This document shows positions 35,193 to 44,287 of a stretch of 64,000 nt of DNA, piece after piece. Each line of letters opens with the position of its first letter. Positions within the stretch are counted from its first letter, which is position 1. Under the pieces are notes generated by a model, which was not told the DNA's origin, did no database searches, and saw only the letters and a list, made by a program, of their open reading frames with translations. Source of the DNA: Pedobacter sp. KBW06. GTDB taxonomy: Bacteria; Bacteroidota; Bacteroidia; Sphingobacteriales; Sphingobacteriaceae. Location of the stretch: assembly GCF_003852525.1 (NCBI RefSeq), contig NZ_QAJL01000001.1, positions 2,406,536 through 2,470,535 on the forward strand, in the 5' to 3' direction. The position numbers and the translations under genes were made by a program.

Positions 35193-36599
35193 TTATTGCG
35201 GTTTGTAAACCAGATCGATGATCTTTCCCAATCCTGAAATTTTCTTAGTGTTGGAGGCGATGTTACCAGTTGGGGCAAGCTCAAAATAATACAATTTCCC
35301 TTCCTCCCCTTCATTAACACCGGCTACCAATGCGCCGTTAAGCATTCTTAATGCCATAATATTGGCAGATGCAAACGGAATCTCAAAGACTTTGCGCGCA
35401 GCATTCATTTCTACATCATACACATAGATCTTTTGACCCACTGCGTAATAGATCAGCGGTAAGGTAGAAGAGATCGCAAAAGTACTTGCCCTGCCGATAT
35501 CAGGGACATTTGCCATTTGCTGATATTTTACTGCAGGATTTGTCCCATTTGAGTTAATCGCATAAAAATGAAAACTCTGGCTACGCGGATCTTTAAACAG
35601 CGCATAAAAGTGATCCAGTACCGGCGCTGGCTGCATAAAAACCATCGTTTTATTGATCTTGTTCATATCAAATGCAGCGCCCTCTACAACGGGTAGACCG
35701 ACTAATTCCGACTTATTCGCAGGAAGCACCAGAAAACCGCCGTTTTTCTCATCGTAAATAATTCCCGGGTATTTTGAACCTACAGCCATAAAGCCTGCGG
35801 CCTTATAATCACCTGGAATCTTTGCTCCAAAGCGTGTGGGAGGAGGTACACTCGTAGCCATTACATACAATGATCCATCATTAATGATGAACTCCCTGTC
35901 CCCACTCTTCTTTAAAAAATACAATTCAGGCCTGGCGGGAGCAGGTTGCTCATAGAACAAAGAATTATAGTTCTGAATCTGTATAAAATCATTTCCCTTC
36001 AATTGAAGAATATCTGAAGCAGTCTGTACAAATACCTTCTGTTCCTGTTGTCCGTAATAGGTATAAATCCTGCTCGCTCCACCCGGAATTGCCTTTCCAT
36101 TACTGAGTTTAAAAATATCAGAGAATATTTTCCCTGCTGGATTTACCATATCTATATCCACATCATTCCCCTTACGGTTCAACACCATCCATCCTTCGGA
36201 AAAAGGTGTTACCACTTTTACGCTGAAACTCCTGAATTCACTGATTCCGGTTGACGGATCCGTCGCCTTAAACACCAGTTCATAGGCATCCGTGATTGGC
36301 TCTTCGGCAATGATCACCGCAAGGTTCTTTTCTTTAGACAGCACTTTTGTTTTCCCTGTCTTCGGAGAATAAATTTTCCATTCATAGCTCAATACCTGGC
36401 TGCTTTCAGATTGCCTGATTCCTGCTGAAATCTTCAAAGAATCAAATTTCATCAAACTGAAATTCGGAATGGAATCTATTTTTACTTCATTTAGCTTTTT
36501 ATACTCATAATTACCACGGTCCTTGGCACAACCGCTCAGGATCAGCAACACCGCAAAACAGGAATAGATATAGCCAGTATATTTTTTTATCGTCTTCAT
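35193..36599 (-). CDS. PKD-like family lipoprotein
   Basis: A 468-residue lipoprotein with lipobox LILSGCAKD (Cys24). Residues about 40-135 look like a PKD/Ig-type beta-sandwich (SYEWKIYSPKTGKTK, FKATDPSTG); the rest has repeated short beta motifs and may be a propeller-like domain. It fits the PKD-like family (Pfam PF16407, from memory) found next to SusCD and DUF4843 genes. Probably a surface lipoprotein of the same complex, binding or presenting the substrate. 14 bp after the DUF4843 gene. Confidence 0.75.
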   Translation of the reverse strand: MKTIKKYTGYIYSCFAVLLILSGCAKDRGNYEYKKLNEVKIDSIPNFSLMKFDSLKISAGIRQSESSQVLSYEWKIYSPKTGKTKVLSKEKNLAVIIAEEPITDAYELVFKATDPSTGISEFRSFSVKVVTPFSEGWMVLNRKGNDVDIDMVNPAGKIFSDIFKLSNGKAIPGGASRIYTYYGQQEQKVFVQTASDILQLKGNDFIQIQNYNSLFYEQPAPARPELYFLKKSGDREFIINDGSLYVMATSVPPPTRFGAKIPGDYKAAGFMAVGSKYPGIIYDEKNGGFLVLPANKSELVGLPVVEGAAFDMNKINKTMVFMQPAPVLDHFYALFKDPRSQSFHFYAINSNGTNPAVKYQQMANVPDIGRASTFAISSTLPLIYYAVGQKIYVYDVEMNAARKVFEIPFASANIMALRMLNGALVAGVNEGEEGKLYYFELAPTGNIASNTKKISGLGKIIDLVYKPQ

Positions 36600-36613
36600 A
36601 ATTTTAAACCATT

Positions 36614-37321
36614 TTAATTGGGAAAGGTTACCCTGTTCCCGAATTCATCCATCATCAGGCCATTGATTTTCTCCTCTTCGGCAAGCGCATTTTTCAACTT
36701 TATCTTCAGATAAGTCATCTGGCTATAGGGAACCTGCTCGGGATAAGCAAAGGTCGACATGCCCAGGGTTTTAAAAATAAAGGCAAATTTCACTTCACTA
36801 AAAACTCCGAAAAATACCGCAAGCCGCTGATCCCAGTTATCGGGCTTGGAAAAGAAATCATTGATCTTAATCTTGTAGCTTAGTTGTTTGCTGATGCCAG
36901 GCATAAAATCTTTCGACTGCAGTACATTTAGTTCCAGAAACACTTCTTTTTTCAGTAAATCCGGACTCCGCATTACAATAACCGGCAAACTCATTTTAAA
37001 AGAATCAGCAGGCATTGTATATGGAAGTAGTCTGTAGTGCTTTCCGGCAATAGCCGTACTGTTTTCGGAGGGCCCAAGGAGGATTTCACGGGGAGATTTT
37101 GCTGCTTTTCCCATGATGCGGACCTTTACATAAACCGTATCCTGCAGAACCTCCGCTTTTCTCACCGCAAAAGAATAGGAGGTACTATCCTTACTCACAT
37201 CAGCAGCTATTTTTTCAATATACAGATGCGCCTCATCATTATACATAATGAGTTTATCTTTAACACAGGAACTGAGCATCAGCGCTCCTATAACCAGACA
37301 CATGGTGCCTGCGATCTTCAT
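36614..37321 (-). CDS. DUF4843 lipoprotein
   Basis: A 235-residue lipoprotein from ATG at 37321, 4 bp after susD; an upstream in-frame ATG at 37345 would overlap susD. The lipobox is LMLSSCVKD (Cys20). The body is beta-rich with the family-type opening MYNDEAHLYIEK and late WDQRLAVFFG. DUF4843 proteins are known only as companions of SusCD pairs, usually together with a PKD-like lipoprotein. Likely on the cell surface as an extra lid or substrate-binding part. Function not established. Confidence 0.75.
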   Translation of the reverse strand: MKIAGTMCLVIGALMLSSCVKDKLIMYNDEAHLYIEKIAADVSKDSTSYSFAVRKAEVLQDTVYVKVRIMGKAAKSPREILLGPSENSTAIAGKHYRLLPYTMPADSFKMSLPVIVMRSPDLLKKEVFLELNVLQSKDFMPGISKQLSYKIKINDFFSKPDNWDQRLAVFFGVFSEVKFAFIFKTLGMSTFAYPEQVPYSQMTYLKIKLKNALAEEEKINGLMMDEFGNRVTFPN

Positions 37322-37325
37322 CGCT

Positions 37326-38759
37326 TTATTTATTTCTAAACTCATATTCATTATCAGGAACAGGTAAAACATATACTTTATCATTGGCTATAACTGTAGA
37401 GCCGGGAACCTTGGGATAACTAAATCTTTTATAGTAATAAAAGAGTTGTCCTTCGCTGAAAAACTCCTTTTTATACTCTTTCAGAATTTCTTCTTTTACA
37501 CCATCCAGATTGAAAGTTGTTGACAATGCTGAAATTCCCCGGTTCAGGCGGATTTCGTTCAGATAGCCGATAGCAGTAACCGGATTGGTCTCACATTCTG
37601 CCAGGATATAAAACATCTCTGAAATTCTGATCAGCGGCATCAGTTTAACATACATGCCTCCATTGACAGTCGCCTCTGAATATTCCTGCCAGAATTTTGA
37701 ATGGTATTTTACAGATTGATCGATCTCCCACAAATAGGCGTAACGAAAATCTGTAGAACCACCGGAAGCCACTTCAAACACCGTTTTAATATTACTTTCC
37801 GAATGGTTAAGTTCCGTAGCGTCAATCCCTGCAACCCGGAATTTGAAATATTCTGAAGCCGGCTCGTTCAATTTAGAGATGTATAAGGAAAAGATATGCT
37901 CTGTGGAAAAGGTCCGGTCCTTTCTTGTTCCGGTAAGGTTTGCACTGGTAATGAACGTATATTTTTTAGCATCAACTACCTGTTTTGCACATAAAGCCGC
38001 ATTGATTTTGTCACCTTTGTACAAATAAACACGCGCCAGAATTGCCTTGACGGCAAAATAGTTCATCCGGTTTGTTCTGAACTTAGAAAGGTCATCCCCA
38101 TTTAAAGGCGCTCCGTTAAGCGGATCTGTTTTTTCTAATAGGGCTTCTGCTTCTTTAAGGTCGGCAATGATGTAAGCAAGTGTCTCATCAATCGTGGAAA
38201 GCGGACTTGTAGTGGTGCTCAACCGGTTCACATAAGGAATCCCGGCAACATTACCGCCTTTGCTATAGGCCGGGGCAAAAAGACGCAGCAGGTCGAAATG
38301 CATAAAAGCACGGAGTGCGAGGGTCTCTCCTTTAATCAGGTTGAAGTTACTTCCGGTGAAAACACCTTTCTTCTCTTCGATATGCCCGAGAATGTTATTG
38401 GCATTTGCGATGGTGTTGTACATCTCATTCCAGATCGCATCAATCCTTGGTCTGATTTTGATGTTCAGGTAATCATATCGCTGTGCATAATATAACTTAT
38501 GCCCTGTATTGTTAACTGCATAACGTTGTGCCAATACGTCAAGGAAGCCCATGGTCAGGTTATCTGCATACAAGTCCGGGCTGGACATTTTGGAATATAC
38601 ACCCAATAGCGCATCCTTAAATCCAAGTTCATTTTCAAACAATTCTGCCTCTTTGATCTGAGAAGAAGGGCGAACATCCAGCCATTTTTTACAGCTCCCC
38701 AGACTTCCGGCAAAGAAAATAAGGAGTATCCCTGTGATCAGTATTTTAAAATCTTTCAT
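37326..38759 (-). CDS. SusD/RagB nutrient-binding outer membrane lipoprotein
   Basis: A 477-residue surface lipoprotein that acts as lid of the SusC channel. The signal ends at GSLGSCKKW (Cys23). The SusD fold is recognised from the N-terminal LDVRPSSQI, the helical TPR-like segment LIKGETLALRAFMHFDLLRLFAPAYS near 140-165 and the C-terminal ILKEYKKEFFSEGQLFYYYKRF. It follows susC by 12 bp. The substrate cannot be read from sequence. The companions (DUF4843, PKD-like, TlpA) and absence of glycoside hydrolases argue against a carbohydrate locus. Confidence 0.92.
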   Translation of the reverse strand: MKDFKILITGILLIFFAGSLGSCKKWLDVRPSSQIKEAELFENELGFKDALLGVYSKMSSPDLYADNLTMGFLDVLAQRYAVNNTGHKLYYAQRYDYLNIKIRPRIDAIWNEMYNTIANANNILGHIEEKKGVFTGSNFNLIKGETLALRAFMHFDLLRLFAPAYSKGGNVAGIPYVNRLSTTTSPLSTIDETLAYIIADLKEAEALLEKTDPLNGAPLNGDDLSKFRTNRMNYFAVKAILARVYLYKGDKINAALCAKQVVDAKKYTFITSANLTGTRKDRTFSTEHIFSLYISKLNEPASEYFKFRVAGIDATELNHSESNIKTVFEVASGGSTDFRYAYLWEIDQSVKYHSKFWQEYSEATVNGGMYVKLMPLIRISEMFYILAECETNPVTAIGYLNEIRLNRGISALSTTFNLDGVKEEILKEYKKEFFSEGQLFYYYKRFSYPKVPGSTVIANDKVYVLPVPDNEYEFRNK

Positions 38760-38771
38760 ATTTTTTGAAGT

Positions 38772-41700
38772 TTATAGCGTGGTTCTAAGGGAGAAAGAAA
38801 CAGAACGGGCAAAAGGATAATTCAATCCTCTTTCCTGTTTTACAGTTGATATTCTGAAAATATCATTCATATAAAATGATAAGCGAAGGTTCTGAAGCCT
38901 GATTTTTTGGAGAAATTTCTGTTCAAAATCATAAGATAAAGAAGCAGATTGCAAGGCAAAGACACTTTCATTCTGAATGAACCTCGATGAGGTTTTTGTG
39001 ATCGTTTTATCCTTTACATCTTTATAAAAAGTAAGGTCACCCGGAGATTTCCACCTTTGTTCATATACCCTTCTATCGGTATTAAATGCAGGATCAACAT
39101 TTTCGACACGTTGAATCAAGGTAGAATTGTAGACCTGATTGCCAAATTTATAGGAAAAAATCACATTGAGATTAAACCCTTTATATCCCGCAAACGTACC
39201 AAAACGACCTTCCAGATCCGGTTCTAGATTACCCATGGCCTGTTTATCTGCAGGGTCCCAGATATTGGTCAGACTCCCATCTTTCTTTACAAAAACTTCC
39301 TTACCATTACTCGGATCAATCCCTTTCGAAGGAACCGCCCAAATGGTATTCACAGAATAGCCTTCTTCCAAACGCACTTTTGGTGCGGTCTGATCACCTT
39401 TATCCTGATCAGCATTCAGCTTCTTGAAAATGGCCCCCACATTCTGGATCTTATTTCTGTTCTGAACCCCTGATGCACTGATGCCGAGGTAGAAGTCTCT
39501 CGCTGTATTTTGTTTCAGGATCACAAATCTGGAAGTGATTTCAAAACCATTGTTTACCAGTTCTCCAAAGTTCGCCTTGTAACTACCGAACCCCACTGAT
39601 GGTGGCGTAGTAATATCTGCGAGGGCATTCTGAGTCAAGTCATGATAATAATTTACAGAAATATCCAGCCGTTCATTGAACAGGAGAAAATCAGCACCTG
39701 CATTGGTGGATAGTTTATTCTGCCATTTTAAATTCTCATCTCCGAGGGCCAGCAAAAAGGCACCTACGCCAACGCGGTAATTTAAATTGGTAAAATAGCT
39801 ATAGGTGGTCATGGCCTGATACGCCGGTACATTTAACCCTCCCTGTGAACCATAGCTGGCGCGAATTTTCAGTTTGTTCACAAACTTTAGCCCGCTCATA
39901 AAAGCTTCTTTGTGCATATTCCAGCCAGTTCCGACCGACCAGAATTTACCGAAACGGTTCTTTGCACCAAACTGAGAAGAGCCATCCATCCTGAAGGAAG
40001 CATCAAGAAGGTATTTCTCCATATAAGCATAGTTTGCATTGGAGAAAAAGCCAATCCGCCTGCTTACTTCCTCCAAACCCGATGGCTTGCCATTGAGTTC
40101 ATATTGCTTGGCAAAAGTAATATCAGCGAGTCTGTCGTTGGGAAAACCTTCGGCCGTAAACTGATTGAAATCCGTTGAATTATCTGCGATATTGACACCA
40201 CCAGCAGCGTAAAGCGTGTGCTTGCCAAAGGATTTTCCGAAATTAAAGGCCAGATTACCTTCATAATTGAGCATCTTTCCATTTCTAATCGTATAAGAGC
40301 CTCTTCTGAAGAAATCTGATTCCGGATACTTTGCAAATTTGCTGTGTTGCGCAGAATAAAACTCATCTGAATTCGTACTCTGCTTGGTTAAACTCAAATT
40401 GGCCACAAAACGTAAGGCTCTGCTCACAAACCACTCCGCAGAAAAATTATTGACAAATTCCTGATAAGATGTAAAATCTTTAGACCTTAAAGTGGTATTA
40501 TAAATCGGGTTAGCGAACATCGAAGGCCTGCGGTACTTGTCAAAATACCCCTCATCGAGATTTGTCTTTATCCGGCCTTCATCATCATAAATACTCCAGT
40601 AAGGATTTAACAAGGTATACTGCGCAAAATTACCATAAGGGGAATTGTTTGCCTTATTGGTATTTACTGTCAGGGAATTTCTAAATTTAAATTGCTCAAA
40701 CTGGTAGGAAATGGAGAACTCCCCGGAGTAATTGGTCCGGTCTGAGCCCTTCATCACACCCCGCTCAGTACCTTTTGTGAATTGCAATCCATAACGTACA
40801 AAATCATCTCCGCCTTCAGCATACAGCGTGTTTCTATCTGAATATCCGGTCCGGACAGGTTGCGCGAGCCAATCGGTATTTACCCCTCTCGTTACCGCTT
40901 TCAGGCGGATATTGTATTGCTCATCGTATACCTGAGTATAATCATCTCCTTCTGCACCAAACAATCCGGCGCTTTTTTCCAATGCCAGTTTATCTTTCGC
41001 ATTTAAGAGGTTATAGTCAGATAAATCAGGCATAGACAACTTAAAATCATTGTTATAAGTAATGCTTAATTTCCCGCGTTTCGGTTTAATCGTTTCAATG
41101 ACCATGACGCCATTTGCTCCTCTCGAGCCATAAATCGCAGTTGCCGCAGCATCCTTTAAAAGAGATACCGAAGCAATCCTGTTCATATCCAGATCGAAAA
41201 CCCTTTGCAAAGGCACTTCAAATCCGTCCATAATAAACAATGGCTGATTTGGCTTTCCGGTATAACTTCCTTTGATGTCCGGAAAGCCGGAACCTCCCCT
41301 GATCTGTATATCCGGTAGCGCATTTATATTCGAACCAATGGTATTATTTTCAATAATGCGAAAGGAAGGATCCATTGCAGATACTGCCGACAATACATTT
41401 TGAGCGCTAACCTTTTTAAGGTCTGCCGCAGAAAGCGTAGTAATCGCGCCGGTATAAATTTCCTTTGGACGCTCAGAAATCCCGTTGATCACCACTTCTG
41501 TCAGTGATTTCTTTTCCGGCTCCAGGCGTACCACAAAATCTTTTTTGCCCCCAATTTCCACTTCTTTGTTCTGGTAACCTACATAACGAAAAACCAATAC
41601 CCTCGCATCTTCAGGAACGTTAAAGCTAAACTCGCCTTTCTCATTGCTTTTAAAAACCTCCGTTTTCCCCTTGATCAGGATACTGGCATTTGGCAATGGG

Positions 41701-42158
41701 ATTCCCATTTCATCCAGCACCTTCCCTTTTACAGGCGGATCTGCTGAAACGCGGCTTCTTTGGGAAAGATTTTCATCCCTTCGGATGATGACCGTTTTAT
41801 CTTTAATGATATAAACCAGGCCATGCCCGGCAAGAACCGACTTCAGTGCAGTTTCTAATGGCTGATTATGAAGGTCTATATCAACTGTTTTTAAGGCATT
41901 CAGCTGATCTGGCTGCCATAGAAAATCATACCCTGTTTGTTTCCGAAATTCGATAAATACCTCTTCCAGTGCCATATTCTTTTTATGGAGCAGCACACGC
42001 TGAGCAAAGCCGGCGGCCCCCACATGTGCCATTCCGGCAATCAGTAGTGCGGTAACTAAATTTATTCGCATCAGTATTTTCTTTTTATCTGTCCTCAGCA
42101 GAAATTTCATCGCGCAGGCGGGAAGCCTGCACCCCTTGTGTGTAGAATTTTTATACAT
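38772..42158 (-). CDS. SusC/RagA-type TonB-dependent transporter with STN domain
   Basis: A 1128-residue outer-membrane importer. A signal segment lies near residues 28-53. An STN domain (about 60-125) would signal to the FecR anti-sigma factor. A CarboxypepD_reg-like domain (about 143-215) is followed by the plug (about 225-350, with IRGGSGFPD and ASVSLLKDAAATAIYGSRGANGV) and the beta-barrel, ending in SFSLRTTL. Together with SusD it forms a pedal-bin type importer driven by TonB. The STN domain plus upstream fecR and sigma genes indicates substrate-induced expression. First gene of the susCD operon. Confidence 0.93.
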   Translation of the reverse strand: MYKNSTHKGCRLPACAMKFLLRTDKKKILMRINLVTALLIAGMAHVGAAGFAQRVLLHKKNMALEEVFIEFRKQTGYDFLWQPDQLNALKTVDIDLHNQPLETALKSVLAGHGLVYIIKDKTVIIRRDENLSQRSRVSADPPVKGKVLDEMGIPLPNASILIKGKTEVFKSNEKGEFSFNVPEDARVLVFRYVGYQNKEVEIGGKKDFVVRLEPEKKSLTEVVINGISERPKEIYTGAITTLSAADLKKVSAQNVLSAVSAMDPSFRIIENNTIGSNINALPDIQIRGGSGFPDIKGSYTGKPNQPLFIMDGFEVPLQRVFDLDMNRIASVSLLKDAAATAIYGSRGANGVMVIETIKPKRGKLSITYNNDFKLSMPDLSDYNLLNAKDKLALEKSAGLFGAEGDDYTQVYDEQYNIRLKAVTRGVNTDWLAQPVRTGYSDRNTLYAEGGDDFVRYGLQFTKGTERGVMKGSDRTNYSGEFSISYQFEQFKFRNSLTVNTNKANNSPYGNFAQYTLLNPYWSIYDDEGRIKTNLDEGYFDKYRRPSMFANPIYNTTLRSKDFTSYQEFVNNFSAEWFVSRALRFVANLSLTKQSTNSDEFYSAQHSKFAKYPESDFFRRGSYTIRNGKMLNYEGNLAFNFGKSFGKHTLYAAGGVNIADNSTDFNQFTAEGFPNDRLADITFAKQYELNGKPSGLEEVSRRIGFFSNANYAYMEKYLLDASFRMDGSSQFGAKNRFGKFWSVGTGWNMHKEAFMSGLKFVNKLKIRASYGSQGGLNVPAYQAMTTYSYFTNLNYRVGVGAFLLALGDENLKWQNKLSTNAGADFLLFNERLDISVNYYHDLTQNALADITTPPSVGFGSYKANFGELVNNGFEITSRFVILKQNTARDFYLGISASGVQNRNKIQNVGAIFKKLNADQDKGDQTAPKVRLEEGYSVNTIWAVPSKGIDPSNGKEVFVKKDGSLTNIWDPADKQAMGNLEPDLEGRFGTFAGYKGFNLNVIFSYKFGNQVYNSTLIQRVENVDPAFNTDRRVYEQRWKSPGDLTFYKDVKDKTITKTSSRFIQNESVFALQSASLSYDFEQKFLQKIRLQNLRLSFYMNDIFRISTVKQERGLNYPFARSVSFSLRTTL

Positions 42159-42161
42159 TTG
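42154..42161 (+). promoter_or_regulatory. consensus promoter element reading away from susC
   Basis: TACATTTG is an exact TAnnTTTG match on the plus strand, overlapping the susC start codon. A TTG lies 15 bp earlier, shorter than the ideal spacing. It would drive an RNA divergent to susC. Confidence 0.3.
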
Positions 42162-42167
42162 ATCTGT

Positions 42168-42266
42168 TTAGGTTTCTATTTGTAATAGAATGGGTTAGTA
42201 ACGCTATTTTTTGCAATGAACCTGAATGTGTATCCAATGTCCGATGGCCGTCGGGCATTGGTTTTT
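42168..42266 (+). ncRNA. candidate divergent RNA in the susC leader region
   Basis: Between fecR and susC the plus strand has a promoter element (42154-42161) and, about 75 bp later, a terminator, yet both neighbouring genes are on the minus strand. The interval is opposite the susC 5' untranslated region. Small RNAs divergent or antisense to susC are known from Bacteroides polysaccharide loci (DonS type), so a similar role is possible. Inferred from signals only. Confidence 0.3.
42234..42266 (+). terminator. plus-strand terminator between fecR and susC
   Basis: CCAATGTCCGA pairs with TCGGGCATTGG (one T-G pair) around TGGCCG, followed by five T residues. No plus-strand gene precedes it. As a minus-strand structure it would sit in the susC leader. 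Confidence 0.65.
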
Positions 42267-42344
42267 CCAGATTTTAATCGTTACCTAAGGACATCGGGAA
42301 GGTGTTTTTTTCATTTGTTGGTTGGTTTAGTTGATTTATAAAAT

Positions 42345-43511
42345 TTAATGTAATTCGACTTTGACTTGCTTACCCTTTATGGTAAACTTTACCGGACCGG
42401 TTAATTCCAGTTTTTCCAGCAACTCGGAGATGTTCTTAAAGCGGGAAACAGTACCGCTAAAAACCTGTTGTCTGGCAGCCTCATTTTCATAACTGACATC
42501 TACATCATACCAGCGACTGATCTTGCGCATAATGCTTTCCAGGCTTTCCTTGTTAAACACGAAATACCCATTGATCCAGTCGACCGTATTCCCGGCATTT
42601 ACTTTCTCTACTTTGATCTCTTTTCCTGCAATTAAAGACTGCTCTCCCGGTTTCAGAATGACACTTTCCTTCGCCTGTTGTGACGCATCTTTTTCCATAA
42701 GGCTAACCTGTACACGCCCCTCAAGCAAAGTAGTACGGATATAAGGTTCTTCGATATAACTGTTGATGTTAAAGTGCGTTCCCAAGACTTTTAACTCCTG
42801 CACTCTGGTCTGGACAATAAAAGGGCGTTGGTCATTTCTGGCGACTTCAAAATAGGCTTCTCCGGTTAACTGTACTTTACGTTCCTGCTGCGTATTCAAT
42901 AAGATGGAATACACCAGCTTCGAGGAAGAATTGAGCCAAACCCTCGTTCCATCAGGTAAATGTACCTGATACTGACCTCCTCTTGGCGTTTCAATGGTAT
43001 TGACGGCTGTACTTTCGACATCCTTAGCGCAGGAAGTACAGGCGGTATAGACCAGTTGCCCATCTGCAGTCTTACTGATTTTTATCCCTGCCTGATTTGT
43101 CAATGCACCATTATCCGCATCCGTCAGACTGATCTTTTCGCCATTGGCCAGGGTCAGAAAGGCTTTATTACCCCCAGGCTGAATCGCTGTGATATCAGGT
43201 ACTGCCAGCGGCTTATTCCTAAGATTAAAGAAATAGGTCCCCACACTCAACAGGAGCAGCAATACGGCAGCAATCCTGACCAGTTTCTGATACCTGAAGC
43301 CAGCCTTTACATTTGCTTTGTTACTTTGAATATTGGCAAACAGCCGGCCCCGCAGCTCGCTTTCAGTGCTGTCCGGACCATCCCATAAAACGGGTTCCTC
43401 ACCGTTCAGGTCATACCAGCTGTCCAGCAGTTCGCGTTCTTCAGACGTAATGGTTCCCTTTAACCATTTATCAGCCAGTTCTTTTAACCGGGCCTTATCA
43501 GGTTCTCTCAT
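42345..43511 (-). CDS. FecR-family anti-sigma factor
   Basis: A 388-residue inner-membrane regulator. Residues 1-75 form the cytoplasmic sigma-binding part (DKWLKGTITSEERELLDSWY), a membrane segment is at about 78-95, the FecR domain at about 165-265 (TPRGGQYQVHLPDGTRVWLNSSS) and a DUF4974-type secretin/TonB-like domain at about 316-386. It would receive the signal from the STN domain of the SusC protein and release the sigma factor encoded 76 bp upstream. Confidence 0.93.
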   Translation of the reverse strand: MREPDKARLKELADKWLKGTITSEERELLDSWYDLNGEEPVLWDGPDSTESELRGRLFANIQSNKANVKAGFRYQKLVRIAAVLLLLLSVGTYFFNLRNKPLAVPDITAIQPGGNKAFLTLANGEKISLTDADNGALTNQAGIKISKTADGQLVYTACTSCAKDVESTAVNTIETPRGGQYQVHLPDGTRVWLNSSSKLVYSILLNTQQERKVQLTGEAYFEVARNDQRPFIVQTRVQELKVLGTHFNINSYIEEPYIRTTLLEGRVQVSLMEKDASQQAKESVILKPGEQSLIAGKEIKVEKVNAGNTVDWINGYFVFNKESLESIMRKISRWYDVDVSYENEAARQQVFSGTVSRFKNISELLEKLELTGPVKFTIKGKQVKVELH

Positions 43512-43587
43512 TCAGGTTGCTTTTCTTATATAGTGTATAAGATTTAGGCCCTACCCTTAGTTGGGTATCAAAAAAATAAACAATTGG

Positions 43588-44184
43588 CTATGAACGACTG
43601 AAAACCAGTCGGTTAAAATCAGGAAGCAAAGCAAAAAACCGACGAATAGATTTCCGGAGAGACCTGAGGGCTTTACTGATGTGGGCTTCTACCGTTTTCT
43701 TTGACAAGTCCAGCGACTCGGCTATTTGCTGATCACTGAGGCCATCTTCCCGGCTCATACGAAATACCAGCTGACATTTTTCAGGCAAAGCCTGAACTGC
43801 TGCTTCAATCTCCAGCTGCAGGTCGGAGAAATTCAGCCATTCCTGTGTGGAGTTATCTGCCACCATCATTTGATCGATGTCATGCACCCCCTGGTGGCCA
43901 AGCTTTTTATTACTGGCCATTCTGGCCATCACCTTGTATTTGACAACAGCCGCAATATAAGTAGGAAAACTATGTTGGATTTGGATTCTGTGCCTGCTGT
44001 TCCAGAGGTCTATAAAAGCATCCTGAACCACTTCTTCGGCATCGGTATGGGATTCCAGTTTCAGCATGCTTTTATAGATAAGCCGCTTCCAATACCGTTG
44101 ATACAATAAAGTAAATGCGTCTTCATTGTCATGAGCTAACAGGCCGTACAATTCCCTATCACTTAGCTTATTATATTCATACAT
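43588..44184 (-). CDS. ECF sigma factor (FecI-like)
   Basis: A 198-residue extracytoplasmic-function sigma factor. Region 2 spans about 20-90 (DAFTLLYQRYWKRL, DAEEVVQDAFIDLWNSR) and region 4 about 130-180 (ALPEKCQLVFRMSREDGLSDQQIAESLDLSKKTVEAHISKA). It is the usual Bacteroidota type paired with FecR and SusC genes. It heads the locus; the stop lies 76 bp before fecR. It should activate susC transcription and perhaps its own. Confidence 0.94.
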   Translation of the reverse strand: MYEYNKLSDRELYGLLAHDNEDAFTLLYQRYWKRLIYKSMLKLESHTDAEEVVQDAFIDLWNSRHRIQIQHSFPTYIAAVVKYKVMARMASNKKLGHQGVHDIDQMMVADNSTQEWLNFSDLQLEIEAAVQALPEKCQLVFRMSREDGLSDQQIAESLDLSKKTVEAHISKALRSLRKSIRRFFALLPDFNRLVFSRS

Positions 44185-44229
44185 AATTATTGATCCCCGG
44201 ACGAATGTAGCAAATTAACGGGATTCCAT

Positions 44230-44259
44230 AAAAAAATCCTGTAACCAAAGGCTACAGGA
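44230..44259 (-). terminator. terminator of the downstream beta-barrel operon
   Basis: On the minus strand TCCTGTA, a 9-nt loop, TACAGGA, then seven T residues. It separates the sigma/anti-sigma/beta-barrel operon (44288-46394) from the SusCD regulatory locus. Confidence 0.82.
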
Positions 44260-44287
44260 CCGATTATATTTGTGTGCGTGTGTTCTT

